Source: Alphaproteobacteria bacterium (GTDB lineage: Bacteria > Pseudomonadota > Alphaproteobacteria > Micavibrionales > Micavibrionaceae). Taken from it: DNA of 19,483 nucleotides. The notes below the pieces were generated by a model. It made no database searches and had not been told where the DNA came from. It was given only the letters and a program-made list of their open reading frames with translations. This document shows, piece by piece, positions 13,919 to 19,483 of this stretch. How positions within the stretch are numbered: position 1 is the first letter of the stretch; each line of letters opens with the position of its first letter. The position numbers were made by a program, and so were the translations under genes. The stretch is from positions 1 through 19,483 of the forward strand of contig NZVS01000026.1 in assembly GCA_002701555.1 (NCBI GenBank). Direction: 5' to 3'.

Positions 13919-14836
13919 TTATTTCGAGTATCCTATCCCTTTATTCCCATCATAATCAATAGTGACAGCAGGATCATATATCTCGACTTGCCTATTTACT
14001 TCAACAGAACACGTTAGAGGCATGCTTAGGAGAACCTTCCATTGCTCCACCCAACCATCTTCATGGGTGGCATTATCAACAATACTCATTTCGGAGCAAT
14101 TAGGTTCACCCATCGCTTGGTCGTAACTGTGGAATAAAGCAGGTGGCACCTGATCATCCAGCTGACCGACAAAATGACGTTGAGGCAGATCTGCCAGATC
14201 AGATGCCAATTCTATTGGATTAAATGAATTATCAACGGAAGGACGGTTATTAATATTCGCATAAAAACGCGTATCCAGAATACCGGCAACACTTCTTAAA
14301 GATAAGACATCGTTTCTGACCGCGGCAAGCCCGGCACCAACTGCTGCTCCACCATCATAGCCGACAATGTGAAAACCTGTCACACCATGCGCCGCTTTAA
14401 TATTATCGAGCGCACGGCTCATAGAATCCAGTACTTCACCGGAGTATCTTGCCTCTTCCCAAAATTTCTCCGGGCATTCATCTGCTTCACCAACCAACTG
14501 ACACGGGCGTGCCAGATACACAACATTTGTTTTCCCATCCATCGTGGCAAGACGTAGTCCAACAGGATTTGTGGGTCCTGGATCTGATTCTAAAGTGTCA
14601 AAATCATTCCCGTCACCTTCTATATAGAGCATTGTTGGCGCACCCTGCTCATAAACCCTCTCATATGCCTGCACCGTGAAAGGAGCTACCTCTATCTTTC
14701 TGGGCAAGAGAAATACTGGAGCCGCTATGCGCTTGACCGACTTTTCCCGGTAATATTCAGACGAACTACAGGCGACCAGTCCCGCAAGCATCAGCGTTAA
14801 GCAAATTATGAATTTAAAGCCTTGCCATGATTTCAT
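13919..14836 (-). CDS. Lipoprotein of an alpha/beta hydrolase family, nucleophile Ser replaced by Asp
   Basis: Predicted lipoprotein: a hydrophobic signal followed by the lipobox LVAC with Cys23, then SSS, which favours outer-membrane sorting. The body looks like an alpha/beta hydrolase family of lipoproteins whose landmarks are LYIEGDGNDF (70-79), DPGPTNPVGLRLA, NVVYLARPCQ (104-113) and the elbow. Relatives I know have GYSGGG at the elbow; here it is GYDGGA with Asp161 (codon GAT). The other two triad positions look intact: the acid near Asp227/228 in QLDDQVPP and His258 in NATHEDGW. It may therefore be a pseudoenzyme, or may use Asp as in haloalkane dehalogenases. AGGATAA before the ATG is the ribosome-binding site. 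It is the first gene of a likely operon with the 93-aa gene and the ABC transporter. Confidence 0.8.
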   Translation of the reverse strand: MKSWQGFKFIICLTLMLAGLVACSSSEYYREKSVKRIAAPVFLLPRKIEVAPFTVQAYERVYEQGAPTMLYIEGDGNDFDTLESDPGPTNPVGLRLATMDGKTNVVYLARPCQLVGEADECPEKFWEEARYSGEVLDSMSRALDNIKAAHGVTGFHIVGYDGGAAVGAGLAAVRNDVLSLRSVAGILDTRFYANINNRPSVDNSFNPIELASDLADLPQRHFVGQLDDQVPPALFHSYDQAMGEPNCSEMSIVDNATHEDGWVEQWKVLLSMPLTCSVEVNRQVEIYDPAVTIDYDGNKGIGYSK

Positions 14837-14890
14837 TTTTATCCTGCCTTTAAGATTTAAAAATTAGGCTATCAATCTAGCACGTAATTT

Positions 14891-15670
14891 TTACAAAATC
14901 ACGTCCTCGAATTCCAATATAACCGGAGTGTGGTCTGAAGGTTTTTCCCAAGCGCGCGGACCTGCATCAATCCGGCAAGAAGAAACTTTATCTGCTATAG
15001 CGGGGGAAACAAGAAAATGATCAATTCTGATACCTTTATTTTGAGGCCAGCACCCTGCCTGATAATCCCAGAAAGAATATTGACCAGACTCATTATTCAA
15101 CATCCGAAACGCATCATAAAGCCCGAGATTTTTTATTTTTTCGAATTTTTCACGTGTTGTGGGTAAGAATAGCGCGTCCCCTTCCCATGCTTTCGGATCA
15201 TAGCAATCACGATTTTCAGGTATGACATTGAAATCCCCGCCTATCAGGAAGTTGACCCGTTTTTCGCGTAATGTTTTTGCTCTTTCATAAAGGCGATCCA
15301 TCCAGGACAATTTGTAATCATATTTCTCTGTTCCTGCAGGGTTACCGTTAGGCAAATAAATATTAATAAAGGTTACACCGTCAACTTCGGTCTCTAAAAA
15401 GCGGGCTTGCTCGTCTAGATCATCGCCTTCTAAAACATCACTGTGTTTGACGACATCCAATGTATTTTTAAAAAGCGTCGCAACACCGTTATAAGCCTTT
15501 TGTCCTTTAACATGCGATTTATACCCAATGGTCTCGAAATCTTTTTCGGGAAATTCTGTCCCCTTTAATTCCTGTATCATTAAAATATGAGGGGATTCCT
15601 CTTCCAGCCATTTTAAAACATGGTCTTTTCGGGCTTTTATAGAATTTACGTTCCAGATTGCGCATTTCAT
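14891..15670 (-). CDS. xthA: Exodeoxyribonuclease III family protein
   Basis: AP endonuclease/3'-5' exonuclease of base-excision repair, from the ExoIII branch of the exonuclease-endonuclease-phosphatase fold. All active-site residues are present: Asn7 in WNVNSIKAR, Glu34 in MIQELKG, Tyr105 in YLPNG, Asp146 and Asn148 in GGDFNV, Asp217 in RIDHFLVS, and Asp246-His247 in PSDHTPV. The length of 259 aa is normal. No clear ribosome-binding site precedes the ATG. It lies 54 bases before the lipoprotein gene's start, and it is divergent from the RMND1-like gene. Confidence 0.95.
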   Translation of the reverse strand: MKCAIWNVNSIKARKDHVLKWLEEESPHILMIQELKGTEFPEKDFETIGYKSHVKGQKAYNGVATLFKNTLDVVKHSDVLEGDDLDEQARFLETEVDGVTFINIYLPNGNPAGTEKYDYKLSWMDRLYERAKTLREKRVNFLIGGDFNVIPENRDCYDPKAWEGDALFLPTTREKFEKIKNLGLYDAFRMLNNESGQYSFWDYQAGCWPQNKGIRIDHFLVSPAIADKVSSCRIDAGPRAWEKPSDHTPVILEFEDVIL

Positions 15671-15776
15671 AATGTCTATTTAATCGCATAAATTCTGCCA
15701 ACTCACAAGACAAGGGGCATAATGCACTAATTATCTTTGTTGAATTCTCTCAGAATTTACTTAAAGATAACCACAT

Positions 15777-16586
15777 ATGATAAATACACCGATTACTTTG
15801 AAAGAAAGTCGCATTAGCGCAAAAGCTGTCCTTCTAGGACCACGCATCACTCTGAAATCTATTCCAAGGGATAATGAGATCGCGGCCTACCCCCTTACCA
15901 TGAAGGTAAATGATACAGGTTTTGCTGTTTTATTCAGATATGGTGCCATTGTAATGTTTGGTTTATCGCAAGATGATGAGATTGCTTTTCTCAAAGAAAT
16001 ACGTCCACATGTCCCTGACACTTATGAGACCCGCGAAGAAGAAACAGAGCCTATTCACCTTTCAAAAACCGCCAAAAAGGACAGTATTAATCCTGACAAT
16101 ATTACTTTGTGCGAGTGGAGCATTGAGAAATTTCAGCTAATTGCAGATATATTGTCTAAAAACATTGTTCTTTCAAAATACGAGAACTCAATAGCTGCTA
16201 CATTCGATAAGATCGAGCCACTAGCAATAGATATTGAGGCCAAGGGCACCCTATCCCGAAAAAAGACCCGTGAATTGCTACAGCACATAGGTACAAATTT
16301 GCGTGTTCAACGAACAATTGTCGGTCACGTCGAAATTCATGATAAACCTGATCTTGTCTGGGATAATCCGGATCTGGAGCGTTTTTATGCGCGGCTAGAA
16401 GATGATTATGAAATCAAGGAACGGCATGATGCCTTAAAGTTAAAACTTGATCTTGTTTTCCACACTGCCGAAACATTGATGGGATTATTACATTCCAAGC
16501 AGTCTTTGCGTGTCGAGTGGTATATCACCCTTCTGATCGTGTTTGATATTGTTTTGCATTTGAGCGAAAAATATTTCGGAATATAA
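15777..16586 (+). CDS. RMND1/Sif2/Sif3 (DUF155) family membrane protein
   Basis: Member of the DUF155 family, which includes yeast Sif2/Sif3 and human mitochondrial RMND1 (linked to mitochondrial translation). The bacterial role is not known. Landmarks are YPLTMKVNDTGFAVLFRYGAIVMFGLS (38-64), an acidic REEETEP segment, the long helical part with LSRKKTRELLQHIG and WDNPDLERFYARLEDDYEI, and a C-terminal membrane anchor (VEWYITLLIVFDIVLHL, about 246-262). The length of 269 aa fits. No strong ribosome-binding site precedes the ATG. A bidirectional terminator follows directly. The gene's resemblance to a mitochondrial family fits an alphaproteobacterial source. Confidence 0.88.
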   Translation: MINTPITLKESRISAKAVLLGPRITLKSIPRDNEIAAYPLTMKVNDTGFAVLFRYGAIVMFGLSQDDEIAFLKEIRPHVPDTYETREEETEPIHLSKTAKKDSINPDNITLCEWSIEKFQLIADILSKNIVLSKYENSIAATFDKIEPLAIDIEAKGTLSRKKTRELLQHIGTNLRVQRTIVGHVEIHDKPDLVWDNPDLERFYARLEDDYEIKERHDALKLKLDLVFHTAETLMGLLHSKQSLRVEWYITLLIVFDIVLHLSEKYFGI

Positions 16587-16588
16587 AC

Positions 16589-16612
16589 AAAAAGGCCGTG
16601 ATAACGGCCTTT
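16589..16612. terminator. Bidirectional terminator
   Basis: Stem AAAGGCCGT (16591-16599) with ACGGCCTTT (16604-16612), 4-base loop. The right side gives a T run for the rightward gene, and the A-rich left side gives one for the leftward Ala-rich gene. Confidence 0.88.
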
Positions 16613-16636
16613 TAAAACTCTAAAATCAGCTAAAAA

Positions 16637-16876
16637 TTAGCGAGGGGCTCTATGCATTCCTGCTGATCGTACAGGAGCCATTGCTGGCTGTGCTTTGGGT
16701 GCAGTAGCAGCTCTTGCAAAAGAAGTTTTGGGCGCCATCGCTGCCGCACCTCTTTTAGCAGCATTTGTCATGCGATTAAAAGCTGTATTGGCAAAAGCCA
16801 TTGCACTTCTGCTTACATGCTTAATTGGCTGTTGTAAGCTGGATGCAAAAGAAGATCTATTTGATGTATTTTTCAT
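16637..16876 (-). CDS. Small basic Ala-rich protein, 79 aa
   Basis: Low-complexity protein of Ala, Arg, Lys, Pro, Met and Ser, strongly basic, with repeated A-x-A-P-K/APV units in the C-terminal half (MAPKTSFARAATAPKAQPAM). It has no acidic residue that I can see and no membrane segment. It could bind nucleic acid as a histone-tail-like protein, but no family is recognised. No ribosome-binding site precedes the ATG. Instead, a good promoter ends six bases before it, predicting a leaderless mRNA. The downstream bidirectional terminator supports a genuine unit. A compositional artefact remains possible. Confidence 0.55.
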   Translation of the reverse strand: MKNTSNRSSFASSLQQPIKHVSRSAMAFANTAFNRMTNAAKRGAAAMAPKTSFARAATAPKAQPAMAPVRSAGMHRAPR

Positions 16877-16882
16877 ACTTAT

Positions 16883-16911
16883 ACTATATGTTTCTAGCTA
16901 GTAAATGTCCA
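16883..16911 (-). promoter_or_regulatory. Putative promoter for the Ala-rich gene (leaderless)
   Basis: On the minus strand, TGGACA (16911-16906), an exact 17-base spacer and TATAGT (16888-16883), each 5/6 to consensus. The expected start point, seven bases past the -10, is the A of the ATG at 16876. Confidence 0.55.
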
Positions 16912-16978
16912 ATACAATTAATAACTAATTGTTTTTAAAGGGGTAATTAAGAAAAGTCGTTGCCAAGAAATTATACTT

Positions 16979-18547
16979 TTAATGATTCCCTGTTGCCTTA
17001 TCATCTGTCCATTTCAATTTTGGTTGGCGCGCCGCCTTGACCTCATCAAGACGCCTGCGGGGTGCGCTGACAGGGAAGTTATGAAATTTATCCGTATCCC
17101 CTGCTTTGGTATCTTCTGCAATTTGTTTCATTACAGTGATAAACCGATCGATATTTTCCTTTGATTCTGTTTCAGTCGGTTCAATCAACATCGCACCGGA
17201 TACTACCAGTGGAAAATAAACTGTCATCGGATGCATACCATTTTCGACAAGCGTTTTTGCAATATCCATGGTTGTTACCTCGCCATCTTTCTGACGTTTA
17301 TCCGTCAAAAGACATTCATGCATACAAGGCCCTTCAAAAGGTACATGATAGTCGTCTTTTAACTGGCTTAAGATATAGTTTGCATGCAAAACCGCATCTT
17401 CTGAAACTTTACGAAGCCCGTCCTTACCGTGGCTCATCATATAAGATAGAGCGCGCACATGCATGCCGAACTGTCCTTGGAAACCTTTTAAACGACCAAG
17501 CGATGTTTCACGCTCAGTATCACCTTCAAGTCTATAGCTATCACCTTCTTTAATAACCAAAGGGCGCGGAACGTAAGGTAGTAATTCCTCGGTAACGCAT
17601 ATAGGCCCCGATCCTGGTCCACCGCCACCATGTGGGGTTGAAAAGGTTTTGTGCAAATTGAGGTGCATAACATCAACGCCGAAATCAGAGGGTCTTATTT
17701 TCCCAACTAGCGCATTAAAGTTAGCACCATCGCAATAAAAATAGCCCCCTGCTTTGTGCAGCAATTTAGAAAGCTCTTGAATATCGCGCTCAAACAAACC
17801 GCAAGTATTCGGATTGGTTACCATCATACCTGCAATATCCGCGCCTGTTTCATCTGTTTTATAAAGGGCTTCCTTGAAAGCCTCCACTGAAACGCGCCCT
17901 GTTTCTTTCGTATCAATTATACGTGTTTCATAGCCGCACATTACCGCAGTAGCTGGGTTAGTACCGTGGGCACTATCCGGAACTAGCACATATTTACGTT
18001 GAGTTTCCCTGTTTAATACATGCGCGCGCTTGATGGTCATCATACCAGCAAGCTCACCATGTGCGCCTGCCGCAGGTGTCAAGCACACCCCGGGTAAGCC
18101 AGTAAGTTCAGCAATCCAGCTCTGAAGCTCATACATAAGTTCCAGCGCGCCTTGGACTGTTTCTTCGGGCTGCAGGGGATGAATATGTGCAAAACCGGGC
18201 AGCCTTGCCAGTTTTTCATTCAGCCGCGGATTATGTTTCATCGTGCAGGATCCAAGCGGGAAAAAACCGCTATCAATTGAGTAATTCCATGTCGATAAAC
18301 GCACAAAATGGCGCATCACTTCAGGCTCGCTAACTTGTGGCAAGCCTATCTCAGCGCGCTCTTTTAAACCCGTCCTACATTTATAACTATCAGGAATCTT
18401 CCAGTCCGTGCCCGAATGATCGCATTGCTCTTTTTCCCATAGCAATGGCTCGGCTTGGTAAAGGGCGCGGGTACTATCTTTAATTCGCTCATCCGATGCG
18501 CTATGAACATTTGAATTTCGCGGGTCCTTTAAAGCAGCTCCACTCAT
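16979..18547 (-). CDS. gcvPB: Glycine dehydrogenase (decarboxylating) subunit 2
   Basis: C-terminal half of the split P-protein of the glycine cleavage system. With GcvPA it decarboxylates glycine and loads the aminomethyl group onto GcvH. Landmarks are DSGFFPLGSCTMKHNPR (92-108), TPAAGAHGELAGMM, DSAHGTNPATA, CDGANFNALVG, and the PLP lysine Lys300 in HLNLHKTFSTPHGGGGPGSGP. The length of 522 aa is slightly above usual because of a polar N-terminal extension. The ATG overlaps the stop of the YgjV-like gene (ATGA), with GGATCAGG just upstream. The gcvPA gene, normally directly upstream, is not in the window. Confidence 0.96.
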   Translation of the reverse strand: MSGAALKDPRNSNVHSASDERIKDSTRALYQAEPLLWEKEQCDHSGTDWKIPDSYKCRTGLKERAEIGLPQVSEPEVMRHFVRLSTWNYSIDSGFFPLGSCTMKHNPRLNEKLARLPGFAHIHPLQPEETVQGALELMYELQSWIAELTGLPGVCLTPAAGAHGELAGMMTIKRAHVLNRETQRKYVLVPDSAHGTNPATAVMCGYETRIIDTKETGRVSVEAFKEALYKTDETGADIAGMMVTNPNTCGLFERDIQELSKLLHKAGGYFYCDGANFNALVGKIRPSDFGVDVMHLNLHKTFSTPHGGGGPGSGPICVTEELLPYVPRPLVIKEGDSYRLEGDTERETSLGRLKGFQGQFGMHVRALSYMMSHGKDGLRKVSEDAVLHANYILSQLKDDYHVPFEGPCMHECLLTDKRQKDGEVTTMDIAKTLVENGMHPMTVYFPLVVSGAMLIEPTETESKENIDRFITVMKQIAEDTKAGDTDKFHNFPVSAPRRRLDEVKAARQPKLKWTDDKATGNH

Positions 18548-19050
18548 AATACCTGATCCTTTTTTACATTTCTTTCATTACGCACGATTCCGGTTAGTAG
18601 TGCAATCACCATAAGAAAATTAAAACCAAGTGCCAAATAAAATTCATTACTATAGTTATAAATCATCCATGGTATGCAAGCTGTAAGGAATCCTGCTCTG
18701 ATTACAAGCGTACGAGAAGATAATTCGCCAAATCTTGATACGACAACAGATATAAACGGATATATATCCGTAAGGTTTCTTGCCAAAACTAATATGCCTG
18801 CAGCACTAAGAATCACGGCCATTACTATTCTTATTTTTAAAGTTTTACCAAGATATTTATCAGGTGAAGAAAGTTGAATTAGTGCACCAAGGGCGGCGAT
18901 ACCAGCACTCATCGTTCCGGTATATCCACCAAGAAAATATAGATAAATGGCAAAAAAGATATCACAGAATAACTTACAAGTTAAAATGCGACGCCTTCCA
19001 CTTGTTGAAAGTCCATACACTCCAAAAGCTGCCGAAATAAGCAAAAACAC
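18544..19050 (-). CDS. YgjV-like inner-membrane protein
   Basis: Small multi-pass membrane protein of the YgjV type (function unknown). The first segment is followed by a basic GRRRILTCKLFCDIFFAIYL stretch and FLGGYTGTMSAGIAALGALIQ, which is the family pattern. About five or six hydrophobic segments are spread over 168 aa. The start is unclear. No ATG is available in frame after the upstream stop. GTG at 19050 has no ribosome-binding site, whereas an ATT eight codons further upstream has AGG six bases before it. Its stop overlaps the gcvPB start as ATGA, so glycine decarboxylase translation is probably coupled to it. Confidence 0.75.
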   Translation of the reverse strand: MFLLISAAFGVYGLSTSGRRRILTCKLFCDIFFAIYLYFLGGYTGTMSAGIAALGALIQLSSPDKYLGKTLKIRIVMAVILSAAGILVLARNLTDIYPFISVVVSRFGELSSRTLVIRAGFLTACIPWMIYNYSNEFYLALGFNFLMVIALLTGIVRNERNVKKDQVL

Positions 19051-19166
19051 ATCTGTTATGGAAAAAATTTTAAGCCTGCCTGTTGTTGAAAAATGCTATT
19101 GTAAAAAATTTTTTGCTAAACATGCATTTGATTTTTAATAACAATTTATTTTGTCAGTTTTTGCTG

Positions 19167-19191
19167 GGAACGACGCCAGCTTTCAGTCGTT
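19167..19191 (+). promoter_or_regulatory. EcfG-type general stress promoter
   Basis: GGAAC at 19167-19171 (preceded by another G) and CGTT at 19188-19191, with exactly 16 bases between. This is the consensus recognised by the alphaproteobacterial general-stress sigma factor EcfG. Transcription would start near 19200, about 20 bases before the AGGAGGA of the 41-aa gene. Confidence 0.75.
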
Positions 19192-19232
19192 AATATTGCA
19201 TTACCAACTAAGATAAGTCTAGGAGGACTATC

Positions 19233-19358
19233 ATGAAAAACCAACCTCAAAATCCAAGAGAAAACAAACAAGATCAACAACAGCGCCAAAAATCACCGAG
19301 CAAAAATCCGGCTCGTGAAGGTTCACGTGACCGTTCAAGCCAGCAACGCCAAAAATAG
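19233..19358 (+). CDS. Small hydrophilic Gln-rich protein, 41 aa, probable stress gene
   Basis: A micro-gene with a near-perfect ribosome-binding site (AGGAGGA at 19221-19227, five bases before the ATG). The product has no hydrophobic residue except Met, Pro and Ala. It is built from Gln, Asn, Lys, Arg, Ser and Pro (QDQQQRQKSPSKNPAREGS), and the ending QQRQK repeats the earlier QQRQK motif. It should be disordered and basic. The EcfG-type promoter 42 bases upstream makes it a probable general-stress protein, like the small hydrophilic or hydrophilin-like proteins of such regulons. No family is recognised. Confidence 0.75.
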   Translation: MKNQPQNPRENKQDQQQRQKSPSKNPAREGSRDRSSQQRQK

Positions 19359-19402
19359 AACCAGCTCTGAGGATGTATTAATTTAGCATCCCAAGACCTT
19401 AG

Positions 19403-19480
19403 ATGCGGTAAGTTTTGTTAATACTCCATAACGCCGCATTCGCGCAAAGGCTTTGCTGGTTCCCAAGGCAGGGCCTTTGC
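19403..19480 (+). repeat. Cluster of short inverted repeats after the 41-aa gene
   Basis: ATGCGG (19403-19408) mirrors CCGCAT (19434-19439), and GCAAAGGC (19444-19451) mirrors GCCTTTGC (19473-19480). A nested GCAAAG-G-CTTTGC lies at 19444-19456. There is no T run, so it is not an ordinary terminator. The element may continue beyond the window. Confidence 0.4.
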
Positions 19481-19483
19481 TGC

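Noticed and set aside
1..19483. CRISPR arrays, insertion sequences, rRNA genes, known defence systems
   Set aside because: No regularly spaced repeats, transposase motifs, rRNA segments or recognised defence genes were seen on either strand.

Overview
The window looks like a chromosomal segment of an AT-rich alphaproteobacterium. The evidence is the leftward gene order dcd, murA, a UPF0262 gene, a low-molecular-weight phosphatase gene, infA, maf and a short RNase E/G gene. I know this cluster, with variations, from many Alphaproteobacteria. A textbook EcfG-type general-stress promoter (GGAAC-N16-CGTT) near the right end agrees, because that sigma system is confined to this class. The genus cannot be fixed from the sequence. 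Start codons are unusually mixed: TTG for three genes, and GTG or ATT for one.

Left part (1-4400, rightward genes): the 3' nine-tenths of pntB (NADP transhydrogenase beta), a 64-aa orphan gene, an alpha/beta hydrolase, an MliC-like lipoprotein (lysozyme inhibitor fold), a lone DUF2384 (Xre/MbcA/ParS C-terminal) protein, and a secreted coiled-coil plus PRC-barrel protein. Clear intrinsic terminators separate several of these, so most are short transcription units. The 3'-most unit converges on the leftward cluster at a terminator near 4375.

Middle (4400-10080, leftward genes): a core housekeeping cluster read from right to left. It runs from a 55-aa small gene through dcd (dCTP deaminase), murA (first committed step of peptidoglycan synthesis), a 104-aa orphan, a UPF0262 protein, an LMW-PTP-like protein, infA (IF-1), maf (nucleotide pyrophosphatase) and an RNase E/G-like protein. 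Spacings are short, with TAATG, ATGA and 11-bp overlaps, so much of it is probably co-transcribed and translationally coupled. hisD, often found in this cluster, is absent.

Right-middle (10145-16900): a LamG-like plus SGNH/SASA esterase gene with its own promoter, leader hairpin and terminator; a tRNA-Thr(GGT); a leftward group of an ABC exporter, a small orphan and a lipoprotein hydrolase whose nucleophile serine is an aspartate; exonuclease III; a rightward RMND1/DUF155 membrane protein; and a small basic Ala-rich protein whose promoter predicts a leaderless mRNA.

Right end (16979-19483): gcvPB (glycine decarboxylase subunit 2) is translationally coupled to a YgjV-like membrane protein instead of gcvPA. 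Divergent from it is a 41-aa hydrophilic gene under the EcfG-type promoter. I found no CRISPR array, insertion sequence, rRNA or clear prophage, and no gene-free stretch longer than about 210 bases. The most interesting points are small-scale ones: the stress promoter and its micro-gene, altered catalytic residues in two enzymes, and regulatory structures at three small genes.
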